Below are positions 6,943-13,436 of a DNA stretch of 13,436 nucleotides, piece after piece. Location: NCBI GenBank assembly GCA_011334435.1, contig DTPJ01000067.1, forward strand, positions 1 to 13,436, in the 5' to 3' direction. The translations under genes were made by a program, and so were the position numbers. Under the pieces are notes generated by a model. It was not told where the DNA came from and did not search any database. It saw only the letters and a program-made list of their open reading frames with translations. The DNA comes from Candidatus Poribacteria bacterium (GTDB lineage Bacteria; Poribacteria; DTPJ01). Position 1 is the stretch's first letter. Every line of letters begins with the position of its first letter.

Positions 6943-7968
6943 TTACAAAGCTATTGTTTTAAGACGTTGCTGAACAACTTCCCATACTTCATCAACGGTT
7001 ATAGATTTCATACAAATATTATCTTTACATTTGTCTGTGAATTGCTTACATGGACTACATGGGACGTCTTTCCTGATTATCGCATGCTTTTCACCTATCG
7101 GCTGAAATTTAATATAATTTCCAGGACCGAAGAGTGCAACAGTTGTCGTTCCAACTCCTACTGATATGTGCATAGGACCTGTGTCATTGCTTAACATAAC
7201 ATCTACTTTTTCAATCATAGAGGCTAATTGACGTTGTGTGACCTTTTCCTTCATTACGAAAGGCTTATTATCCATATTTTTGACAACTTCATCAACTATA
7301 TCTGATTCATCAGGTCCACAAAAGACAATAACTTTGGCATTTTCTATATTCATTGCCAGATCGGCGATTTTTGCAAATCTCTCTGGTAGCCAACATCTTG
7401 GTCGCCAACCTGCTCCGGGAAATATACCAAGCACTTTATCATTAGAAGTTATTCCGTAAGAGTCAAATATGTTTTTTGCAAAATCTCTGTCTTCGTCAGA
7501 AAGATAAATTTTTGGCACACGTTCGGCACTGTCTATTCCAAGAGGTTTTATTAGGTCAAGATTACGATCTACTGAATGCTTGTTGACTTTATCTGGTATT
7601 TTGATATTGCATAGAAATCCGAAAGGCTGATGATAGCCAATGCGTGTCTTAATCTTGCCTTTATATGCTAAATATGCTGAGCGGAATTTTCTCTGCATAT
7701 CTATACTGATGTCAAATTTACGTTCTCTAAGCAGATAGATGATTCGGTGCATCTCTGCTAATCCTTCTTTTCCTTTTGCGGAACGGCGAAATGTTATGAT
7801 CTCGTTAAATCTTGGGTCTGCGGAAACTATGTTTGCACACTTATCGCTAACAAGCATAGCTATATAAGCATTAGGAAATGATCTCCTGACAGCTTCTACA
7901 ACTGGCAATGTTAAGACTACGTCACCTAATGAACCAAACCTTATCAATAATATTTTTTCCATAATCAT
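6943..7968 (-). CDS. glycosyltransferase family 9 (heptosyltransferase II-like), first gene of the operon
   Basis: A 341-residue GT9 protein. The N-terminal Rossmann domain opens MIMEKILLIRFGSLGDVVLTLP, with the conserved GSLGD acceptor loop. The C-terminal domain has GIFPGAGWRPRCWLPERFA, FCGPDESD and the family signature SNDTGPMHISVGVGT, followed by ALFGP. A Cys set (VPCSPCKQFTDKC...NICMKSI) closes the protein, as in its neighbour, so the two probably arose by tandem duplication and may add successive sugars. No signal or transmembrane segment is seen. ATG at 7968 or 7962 are both possible; neither has a clear ribosome binding site. It is the first gene after the promoter at 8014-8042. The WaaF/WaaC-type role in lipopolysaccharide core synthesis is inferred from family only. 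Confidence 0.87.
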   Translation of the reverse strand: MIMEKILLIRFGSLGDVVLTLPVVEAVRRSFPNAYIAMLVSDKCANIVSADPRFNEIITFRRSAKGKEGLAEMHRIIYLLRERKFDISIDMQRKFRSAYLAYKGKIKTRIGYHQPFGFLCNIKIPDKVNKHSVDRNLDLIKPLGIDSAERVPKIYLSDEDRDFAKNIFDSYGITSNDKVLGIFPGAGWRPRCWLPERFAKIADLAMNIENAKVIVFCGPDESDIVDEVVKNMDNKPFVMKEKVTQRQLASMIEKVDVMLSNDTGPMHISVGVGTTTVALFGPGNYIKFQPIGEKHAIIRKDVPCSPCKQFTDKCKDNICMKSITVDEVWEVVQQRLKTIAL

Positions 7969-7975
7969 TGCAGAT

Positions 7976-8002
7976 ATTCAGTAATGAGTAATCAATGATC
8001 AG
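7976..8002. repeat. short AT-rich repeat related to the 3802-3847 tract
   Basis: ATTCAGTAATGAGTAATCAA followed by TGATCAG. It shares TAATCAATGA and the TCAGTAA/TGATCAG words with the tract at 3802-3840, in the same orientation. It lies in the untranslated leader of the glycosyltransferase operon, between the start codon and the promoter. Similarity is short and judged by eye. Confidence 0.4.
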
Positions 8003-8013
8003 CATCCAGTTTT

Positions 8014-8042
8014 ATTATCTCAAAAAAAATATATTTTTTCAA
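8014..8042 (-). promoter_or_regulatory. sigma-70-type promoter of the GT9-ArsA-like operon
   Basis: Minus strand: -35 TTGAAA (8042-8037), 17-bp AT-rich spacer, -10 GATAAT (8019-8014). The start would be near 8007, with a leader of about 40 nt before the ATG at 7968. It is back-to-back with the nrdR promoter: the two -35 elements are about 50 bp apart, so a regulator bound between them could affect both units. Confidence 0.6.
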
Positions 8043-8091
8043 TGTCATAATAAAATCAAGGGTGACAAAAATTTGTCTAAGCAATTTTCTG

Positions 8092-8120
8092 TTGACTTCA
8101 ATAAATGAATATGTTACTAT
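8092..8120 (+). promoter_or_regulatory. sigma-70-type promoter of nrdR-nrdJ
   Basis: -35 TTGACT (8092-8097), 17-bp spacer, -10 TACTAT (8115-8120). Transcription would start near 8127 and the nrdR ATG is at 8170. The -10 lies inside the first NrdR-box-like site (8114-8129), so bound NrdR would block RNA polymerase. Confidence 0.68.
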
Positions 8121-8129
8121 ATATTGTGC
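8114..8129. promoter_or_regulatory. NrdR box 1
   Basis: TTACTATATATTGTGC fits the known 16-bp NrdR-box consensus acaCwAtATaTwGtgt at 13 of 16 positions, including the central CwAtATaTwG. It overlaps the -10 of the nrdR promoter. NrdR binds paired boxes spaced by about three helical turns; the second lies 32 bp downstream. Confidence 0.75.
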
Positions 8130-8145
8130 TAAAGTATTACATTAT

Positions 8146-8161
8146 ACACAACATATTGAGG
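8146..8161. promoter_or_regulatory. NrdR box 2
   Basis: ACACAACATATTGAGG matches the NrdR-box consensus at 13 of 16 positions (ACAC, A, ATAT, TG). Its start is exactly 32 bp from that of box 1, the usual spacing on one DNA face. It overlaps the GAGGTGAT ribosome binding site of nrdR, so it lies downstream of the transcription start. Confidence 0.68.
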
Positions 8162-8169
8162 TGATATAT

Positions 8170-8652
8170 ATGATATGCCCTTTCTGTAACAGTGAACGGA
8201 CAAAGGTTGTTGACAAACGCGAGATAAGCTCAGGAACTGTCACAAGAAGGCGCCGGGAGTGCTTAGATTGCAATAAACGTTTCACAACTTATGAGCGCGT
8301 AGAGGAACTAGACATTTATGTAATCAAAAAAGACGGAAGGCGCGAACCTTATGACAGGGTTAAGCTTAGAACAGGTATATCAAAGGCTTGCGAAAAAAGG
8401 TCAATCAGCCAAGATACGATAAATGAGGTTGTAGATAGGATAGAAAATGAACTCAGACAAATGAGGACTATTGAAATAAAAAGCAATGTAATCGGCGAAA
8501 AAGTTATGAAAGAACTCAAAAAGTTAGATAAAGTTGCTTATATAAGGTTTGCATCTGTATATAGGGAATTTACAGATGTAACGGATTTTCAAGAAGAGCT
8601 AAGAATTTTATTGAATGAAATTAATAGGGAGGCTAAGATCAATGGGAATTAA
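8170..8652 (+). CDS. nrdR: transcriptional repressor NrdR
   Basis: A 160-residue regulator, close to the usual 150-170. A zinc ribbon at the N-terminus has C3, C6, C31 and C34 (MICPFC...CLDC) and the basic RRRRE stretch that contacts DNA. An ATP-cone domain (about 49-139) follows, starting YVIKKDGRREPYDR and ending with the family signature VAYIRFASVYREF. NrdR senses ATP/dATP and represses ribonucleotide reductase genes when dATP is high. The open frame extends back to 8062, but GAGGTGAT at 8158-8165 and the MICPFC start fix the ATG at 8170. Its own promoter carries two NrdR boxes, so it should repress itself and nrdJ, whose ATG lies inside its last codons (11-bp overlap). Confidence 0.97.
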   Translation: MICPFCNSERTKVVDKREISSGTVTRRRRECLDCNKRFTTYERVEELDIYVIKKDGRREPYDRVKLRTGISKACEKRSISQDTINEVVDRIENELRQMRTIEIKSNVIGEKVMKELKKLDKVAYIRFASVYREFTDVTDFQEELRILLNEINREAKINGN

Positions 8653-10987
8653 TGTAGCGAAAAACTATGATGTAAACATAACATCCAAAGTGGAAGCGGA
8701 ACTAAAAACTATGGATGTGGAACCAAATTTTTCTGAAAATGCCCTTAAAATTTTGGAAAAACGTTATTTGATGAAAGACGACGACGGAAATTTGGTAGAA
8801 ACACCAAAAGATATGCTTGCCAGAGTTTCCGCTAACATTGCCTATGCAGATTTAAATTATGGTGCTAACTACGAAGAAATGTTGGAATATGCAAAGAAAA
8901 TATATATCATGATGTCAAACCTTGAGTTTTTGCCGAATTCGCCAGCCTTGCGAGGTGCGGGCAGAGAGACTCAGCAACTTTCTGCATGTTTTGTCTTGCC
9001 AATTCAGGACAGCAGAAAATCCATATTTGAGACTTTACGAGATGCTGTTGATATTCAGGCTTTTGGTGGTGGAACAGGCTTCAATTTCTCCAATATCAGA
9101 GCTAAAGGCACAAAAGTTGAATCTACTGGCGGGGCTGCATCAGGACCTATTTCCTTTATGCAGATATACGATATGGCAGTCGGAAAAGTTATCGCACAAG
9201 GTGGAGTTAGACAAGGTGCTAATATGGGCATTCTTGCATATAATCATCCCGATATACTTGAATTTATAGATGCGAAAGTTGATGGAAAAACTTTATCTAA
9301 CTTCAATATTTCCGTCGGAGTTAATGAAGAATTTATGGAACTTGCAGAAAAAGGCTTGGAATATGATCTTATTGATCCACATACAAAAAAGGCTATGAAA
9401 CGAGTTAATGCAAGGGAAGTCCTAGATAAAATTGCCAAAAACGCATGGGCGACAGGTGACCCTGGACTGATATTCCTAGACAGAATAAATCACGCTAACC
9501 CTACACCACATATCGGCACGATTGAGTCAACAAATCCCTGCGGAGAGCTTCCACTACTTCCTTATGAATCTTGCAATCTTGGGTCTATCAACTTATCCAA
9601 AATGGTCTATGAGAGAAAAGGCAAGTATTTCGTTGATTACGACAAACTGGAAGAGACGGTCAAAAATGGTATTCACTTCTTAGATAATGTTATTGATATG
9701 AACAGATACCCACTGGAAAAAATAGAAGAGATGACCAAAGGAAATCGTAAGATCGGGCTTGGTGTCATGGGCTGGGCTGATATGTTAGCAATGATGGGCA
9801 TTCCTTATGACTCAGAAGATGCTTTGAATCTTGCTGACAAAGTCATGGGGTTCATCAACACGAAGGCAAAATCTGCATCTGTTGAACTTGCAAAGATAAG
9901 AGGGACATTCCCGAATTTCAAAGGCTCAATTTATGATACAGGCAAAGACGAGGATAAAGTGCGTAATGCCTCGTGGACGACTATAGCTCCTACTGGAACT
10001 TTAAGCACGCTTTCTGATTGCAATGGCGGAATTGAACCATTCTTTATGATAGTTTATAGTAGGGGATCAATATATGACGCAGAGGGAAAACCTACGATCA
10101 AAATGCTTGTTGAAAACGAGATTTTTAAGAGGATCGCAATAAAGAGAGGATTTTATAGTGAAGAATTGATGGCAAAGATAGCAGAAACAGGTTCTGTTCA
10201 GCATATTGACGAGGTGCCAGACGACGTCAAACGAGTATTTGTAACATCTCACGATATAAGTTATGAATGGCATTTGAGGATGCAATCAGCATTTCAAAAA
10301 CATGTCACAAATGCGGTCTCAAAAACGATCAATTTCCCAAATAATGCAACTGTTGACGACATAAAAAAGAGTTATCAACTTGCATATAAACTTGGCAATA
10401 TAAAAGGTATAACGGTCTATAGAGATGGATGTAAGCAAAATCAAGTCCTTAGTGCAGTTGAGACGCCAAAAGAGACTAAACCTTCTGTCACAACAGCAGA
10501 TGATATAATAGCGAAGCTAAATGCCCCAAGACCTCGTAAGATAGCAGGGACAACTGACAGAATAGAAACCCCTGTTGGCAAACTTTATGTGACTATCAAT
10601 AAAGCTAATGGCAGGTTATATGAGATATTCTTAAATATTGGGAAGGCTGGTGCTGATATAACTGCTGACGCAGAAGGTTATGGCAGACTGCTATCAATGT
10701 TAGTAAAAATTGGGGTGCCACTTGAGCTGATCGTTGAGCAATTAAGAGGGATCGGCGGAAGCGGATCGATCGGTTTCGGCAAAGAAAGAGTTAGATCATT
10801 GCCCGATGGTATTGCAAGGGTGCTTGAGATGTATCTTGAAGATAATCCAGAAGAATCTGTTCCCAGTCTAAACGGTAGCAGCAGTGAGCCAAAAATCTCT
10901 GGAAATCTATGTCCAGAATGTGGTAATATACTTGTGTTTGAAGAAGGTTGCACTAAATGCAGAAATTGCGGATATTCAAGATGTTAA
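8642..10987 (+). CDS. nrdJ: class II (adenosylcobalamin-dependent) ribonucleoside-diphosphate reductase NrdJ
   Basis: A 781-residue cytosolic enzyme that reduces ribonucleotides to deoxyribonucleotides with a B12-generated thiyl radical. The finger loop STNPCGE gives N298, radical C300 and E302. C116 (SACF) and C311 (ESCNLGS) are the redox pair; the 11-residue C300-C311 spacing equals that of the Thermotoga enzyme. IAPTGTLSTLSDCNGGIEP (near 449-467) is the phosphate/substrate loop. Residues about 640-735 form a TSCPD domain (TPVGKLYVTIN...GIGGSGSIGFG). The end is Cys-rich (C757, C760, C770, C773, C776, C781), for thiol re-reduction or zinc. No N-terminal ATP cone is visible, so overall-activity control would rest on NrdR. 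GGGAGG at 8627-8632 precedes the ATG at 8642 by 9 bp, which overlaps nrdR. Works under any oxygen tension given B12. Confidence 0.97.
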   Translation: MGINVAKNYDVNITSKVEAELKTMDVEPNFSENALKILEKRYLMKDDDGNLVETPKDMLARVSANIAYADLNYGANYEEMLEYAKKIYIMMSNLEFLPNSPALRGAGRETQQLSACFVLPIQDSRKSIFETLRDAVDIQAFGGGTGFNFSNIRAKGTKVESTGGAASGPISFMQIYDMAVGKVIAQGGVRQGANMGILAYNHPDILEFIDAKVDGKTLSNFNISVGVNEEFMELAEKGLEYDLIDPHTKKAMKRVNAREVLDKIAKNAWATGDPGLIFLDRINHANPTPHIGTIESTNPCGELPLLPYESCNLGSINLSKMVYERKGKYFVDYDKLEETVKNGIHFLDNVIDMNRYPLEKIEEMTKGNRKIGLGVMGWADMLAMMGIPYDSEDALNLADKVMGFINTKAKSASVELAKIRGTFPNFKGSIYDTGKDEDKVRNASWTTIAPTGTLSTLSDCNGGIEPFFMIVYSRGSIYDAEGKPTIKMLVENEIFKRIAIKRGFYSEELMAKIAETGSVQHIDEVPDDVKRVFVTSHDISYEWHLRMQSAFQKHVTNAVSKTINFPNNATVDDIKKSYQLAYKLGNIKGITVYRDGCKQNQVLSAVETPKETKPSVTTADDIIAKLNAPRPRKIAGTTDRIETPVGKLYVTINKANGRLYEIFLNIGKAGADITADAEGYGRLLSMLVKIGVPLELIVEQLRGIGGSGSIGFGKERVRSLPDGIARVLEMYLEDNPEESVPSLNGSSSEPKISGNLCPECGNILVFEEGCTKCRNCGYSRC

Positions 10988-11025
10988 TTGGCAAAGATTA
11001 AACTTGATGATTGGATATAAGTTAT

Positions 11026-11053
11026 GAGATTTTTCGCTTCGCTCAAAATGACA
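11026..11053. repeat. dispersed-type repeat, core TTCGCTTCGCTCAAAATGAC
   Basis: The 28-bp string begins GAGATTTTTCGCTTCGCTC and ends AAAATGACA. It matches, with a few changes, the widespread intergenic 'GAGATTCTTCGCTTCGCTCAGAATGACA' repeat that I recall from many unrelated bacterial genomes. It lies in the nrdJ-to-regulator gap, directly upstream of the extended -10. A single copy is in this window. Confidence 0.5.
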
Positions 11054-11063
11054 TATTAAGAAA

Positions 11064-11072
11064 TGGTATAAT
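11064..11072 (+). promoter_or_regulatory. extended -10 promoter of the response-regulator gene
   Basis: TGGTATAAT (TG at 11064-11065, TATAAT at 11067-11072) is a perfect extended -10. No convincing -35 is found 16-18 bp upstream, where the repeat ends, which is typical of extended -10 promoters. Transcription would begin near 11079, 40 bp before the ATG at 11119. Confidence 0.5.
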
Positions 11073-11118
11073 AAGCTGTCCGAACTCATATCTTAAACTT
11101 ATCAAAGAAGCTTTCGCT

Positions 11119-12510
11119 ATGAATTACAATATATTGATCGTTGATGATGAAATTGGAATTTTGGAATCGTTGTCTGGTATCCTTCAAGATGAAGGATATA
11201 GCACTATCACTGCGAGTAATGGAAACGAAGCCATTAAAAACTTTCAAGATAACGATATTAATCTTGTGCTTCTTGATGTCCAACTTCCAGATATTAATGG
11301 AGTAGAGGTCCTGCGCAAGATTAAAGAAATAGAGCCAGACATTCCAGTAATTATGATCTCGGGCAAAGCGACAATACGAATAGCTGTTGATTCTACCAAA
11401 TTAGGTGCTTATGATTTTATTGAGAAACCATTTTCTCCCGAAGAGAAGATTGACAAGATGTTATTGACCATCAAACAGGCAATTGAACGTCAACAGCTTG
11501 AACAAGAAAATAGGGCATTCCGCAGTCGTGAGAATAAAAAATGGACAATGGTTGGTCAAAGTCCACCTGCATTAAGGCTTTATGAGCAGATAAGCAAGGC
11601 AGCACCAAGCAAAGGACGTGTTTTGATAACAGGAGAGAATGGAACAGGAAAAGAGCTTGTCGCAAGAGCTATCCATCAACAAAGCCCTCGTTCGTCTGCC
11701 CGCTTTGTAGAGGTAAACTGTGCTGCGATCCCACAAGACTTAATAGAAAGTGAGATGTTCGGACATGAAAAAGGCTCATTCACTGGTGCAGGCTCAAGAC
11801 AGATAGGAAAATTTGAGCTTGCAAATGGCGGAACGCTTTTCTTAGACGAGATAGGCGATATGAGCCTTTCTGCACAATCAAAAGTCCTCAGAGCCATTGA
11901 GGAGGGAGAAATACAACGTATCGGCGGAACACGGACTATAAAACTTGACGTCCGTATTATCTCAGCTACCAATAAATCCCTTGAAAAAGAGATAGAAAAG
12001 GGCAACTTCCGTCAAGACCTTTATTATAGGCTTAATGTTATCCCCATACATGTCCCGCCTTTACGAGAGAGAAAAGAGGATATCCCTTTATTAGTCAAGC
12101 ATTTTATGGAGCAGTTTTGCAGTGAGAACGGCAAGCCGATGAAAAAAATATCGCCGATTGCGTTAAATTTGCTAATGGATTATAATTGGCCCGGTAATAT
12201 AAGAGAACTCAGGAATATTGTTGAACGTCTGATAATATTAGTTGATGCAGATACCATAGAATATTCCCATGTCCTTTCTGCTTTACATGTTAAATATATA
12301 AATAATATGGATTATGGCGAAAAGTCATTGAAAGAAATGCTTGATGAATACGAAAAGAAAATTCTTATCGCTGAATTAGATGCCAATGGGGGAAATGTAA
12401 GCCAAACAGCGAAAAAGCTAAAGATAGACCGAGCTAATCTACATAGAAAACTCCGTTCCTACGGTATATTAAAGGCAGATAGTGATTCTTATACTGCTGA
12501 TAAGGAATGA
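11119..12510 (+). CDS. sigma-54-dependent response regulator, NtrC family
   Basis: 463 residues in the classic three-domain order. The receiver is at 1-120, with acidic D9-D10, phospho-acceptor D53 (LLDVQLPD) and K103 (EKPF). The AAA+ sigma-54 activator domain is at about 143-375: Walker A GENGTGKE 172-179; GSFTGA 219-224, with Ser in place of the usual Ala of GAFTGA; Walker B TLFLDEIGD 239-247; arginine-finger region FRQDLYYRLN 297-306; WPGNIRELRN 357-366. A Fis-type helix-turn-helix is at about 420-450 (GGNVSQTAKKLKIDRANLHRKL). Once phosphorylated it would open sigma-54 promoters. The ATG at 11119 gives a canonical MNYNILIVDDE start, though its ribosome site is weak. No partner histidine kinase is in the window. 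A secreted beta-helix gene begins 6 bp downstream and is likely co-transcribed. Confidence 0.95.
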   Translation: MNYNILIVDDEIGILESLSGILQDEGYSTITASNGNEAIKNFQDNDINLVLLDVQLPDINGVEVLRKIKEIEPDIPVIMISGKATIRIAVDSTKLGAYDFIEKPFSPEEKIDKMLLTIKQAIERQQLEQENRAFRSRENKKWTMVGQSPPALRLYEQISKAAPSKGRVLITGENGTGKELVARAIHQQSPRSSARFVEVNCAAIPQDLIESEMFGHEKGSFTGAGSRQIGKFELANGGTLFLDEIGDMSLSAQSKVLRAIEEGEIQRIGGTRTIKLDVRIISATNKSLEKEIEKGNFRQDLYYRLNVIPIHVPPLRERKEDIPLLVKHFMEQFCSENGKPMKKISPIALNLLMDYNWPGNIRELRNIVERLIILVDADTIEYSHVLSALHVKYINNMDYGEKSLKEMLDEYEKKILIAELDANGGNVSQTAKKLKIDRANLHRKLRSYGILKADSDSYTADKE

Positions 12511-12516
12511 TAAAAA

Positions 12517-13436
12517 ATGCTTGGAAAAGGCTATGTTTATATGATTATAACCTTGTTAATGACAACTATGATAGGAGAATCAAGTATGGCTGAACGAATA
12601 AAAATCACTGTTGGTGCAGAAAAGGGAGATATTGTCGGTTCTGATAATAGAGCTTTACAGTCCGCAGTTGACTATGTCGCTGGATTAGGCGGAGGAACTG
12701 TTAATATTGGTGCTGGCATATATCTTATGAAAGACTCATTACACCTTCGCAGTAACGTTACATTGATAGGGCAAGGCGAGAAGACGATCCTTCGCAAATC
12801 TGACGGATTCAGGTCTGTCCTTGCAACAGATGGCGATTATGGTCAAGAAGAGATAACTCCCGCTGATCCTTCTGGATTTGAGATCGGAATAGGGGTAACT
12901 ATCGCAGACAATAGCTCAGGCGGATTTCATACAACCGTCGCAACTATAATAGCCCAAGATGGCGATAATTTCGTTATAAATAAACCTCTAAACGCTGACT
13001 GTATGGTTGCACGTGGTGCTTATGTTCAAAACACTTTTCCGATCATAAGCGGATATTATATAGAAAATTCACGCATTGAAAATATAGTAATAGAAGGAAA
13101 TAAAGATAAGAATGAATATCTAAATGGTTGTAGAGGGGCAGGAATTTTCCTTTACCGTGCAAAAAATATATTGATGAAATCCTGTATTATCCGTGAATAT
13201 AACGGAGATGGAATAAGCTTTCAACAAAGCAATGATATTGTTGTTGAGAATTGTATTTCATATAATAATTCAAGTCTTGGATTTCACCCCGGCAGTGGTT
13301 CACAGAGACCGATAATAAGAAATTGTTACTCATATAATAACGGAAGCGATGGGTTATTCCTATGTTGGAGAGTAAAAAACGGTTTGTTTGAAGGGAATGA
13401 AATTCGCAATAATGGTCAATTCGGCATATCAATCGG
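12517..13436 (+). CDS. secreted right-handed beta-helix protein, N-terminal part (runs off window)
   Basis: 306 open codons to the window end. From the ATG at 12517 (AAGGA at 12502-12506) residues 1-25 form a signal peptide: basic MLGKG, hydrophobic core, likely cut after SSMA, so the product is exported. An alternative ATG at 12586, with GGAGA 7-8 bp before it, would delete the signal. Residues about 30-95 resemble the pectate-lyase-3/GH28-like N-cap (DNRALQSAVDYVAGLGGGTV, IGAGIYLM, NVTLIGQGEKTILRK). From about 180 there are beta-helix coils of some 22 residues with IENIVIEGN, KNILMKSCIIREYNGDGIS, DIVVENCISYNN, PIIRNCYSYNNGSDGLFL and LFEGNEIRNNGQFGISI. Such proteins bind or cleave polysaccharides; no catalytic residues can be assigned with the end missing. 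It probably belongs to the regulator's transcription unit. Confidence 0.88.
   Translation, partial: MLGKGYVYMIITLLMTTMIGESSMAERIKITVGAEKGDIVGSDNRALQSAVDYVAGLGGGTVNIGAGIYLMKDSLHLRSNVTLIGQGEKTILRKSDGFRSVLATDGDYGQEEITPADPSGFEIGIGVTIADNSSGGFHTTVATIIAQDGDNFVINKPLNADCMVARGAYVQNTFPIISGYYIENSRIENIVIEGNKDKNEYLNGCRGAGIFLYRAKNILMKSCIIREYNGDGISFQQSNDIVVENCISYNNSSLGFHPGSGSQRPIIRNCYSYNNGSDGLFLCWRVKNGLFEGNEIRNNGQFGISI

Noticed and set aside
8062..8169. N-terminal extension of nrdR back to 8062
   Set aside because: This stretch holds the promoter and NrdR boxes, and NrdR proteins begin with the M-x-CPxC zinc ribbon, as at 8170.
7969..8169. Cobalamin riboswitch upstream of the B12-dependent reductase
   Set aside because: The leader from the predicted start (about 8127) to the ATG is only about 43 nt, too short, and no B12-box-like element is seen.
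8615..8641. Earlier in-frame start of nrdJ at 8615
   Set aside because: The GGGAGG at 8627-8632 fits the ATG at 8642, and the extra residues resemble no NrdJ sequence.
10985..11010. Possible sigma-54 (-24/-12) promoter from TTGGCA and TTGAT
   Set aside because: The required GG-N10-GC spacing is not met: the bases 10 after GG are AC.
11676..12005. 109-residue minus-strand open frame
   Set aside because: It is the antisense shadow of the AAA+ domain of the response regulator.

Overview
The window is AT-rich bacterial chromosome, apparently from a Gram-negative (diderm) lineage. It carries two ADP-heptose-type (GT9) glycosyltransferases, secreted LamG and beta-helix proteins, and an NtrC-type sigma-54 activator. 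The mix of a Gfo/Idh/MocA oxidoreductase, a LamG protein with an 'AVTWGDIK'-like tail, a beta-helix protein and a class II ribonucleotide reductase reminds me of Candidatus Poribacteria or a relative. That assignment rests on gene content only.

Layout. The minus strand from 1 to about 3.4 kb holds the 5' part of a Gfo/Idh/MocA oxidoreductase, a secreted LamG protein with its own well-formed promoter, and a 700-residue iron-sulfur flavoprotein. The flavoprotein joins a dihydroorotate/dihydropyrimidine dehydrogenase-like domain to a GltD/PreT-like FAD module and C-terminal 4Fe-4S clusters, and it seems to lack the usual NAD(P)H-binding domain. From 3.49 to 3.85 kb there is a short transposase remnant and a run of small AT-rich repeats. 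From 3.85 to 8.0 kb, on the minus strand, a compact four-gene operon reads from a clear promoter near 8.03 kb: two GT9 glycosyltransferases, then two ArsA/Get3-family ATPases. The two ATPases show opposite losses in their switch motifs, as expected of an obligate heterodimer.

Divergently, from 8.09 kb rightward, a strong sigma-70-type promoter drives nrdR and nrdJ (repressor and B12-dependent class II ribonucleotide reductase), which overlap by 11 bp. Two NrdR-box-like sites 32 bp apart lie over the -10 element and the ribosome binding site, so the operon is probably autoregulated. Downstream are a short dispersed-type repeat, an extended -10 promoter, a three-domain NtrC-family response regulator, and, 6 bp after it, the 5' part of a secreted right-handed beta-helix protein that runs off the window.

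The most unusual points are the complementary ArsA-like pair tied to envelope glycosyltransferases and the rearranged DPD-like enzyme. I saw no tRNA, rRNA, CRISPR array, intact insertion sequence or riboswitch. No gene-free stretch exceeds about 200 bp, except 3421-3847, which holds the transposase remnant and repeats.
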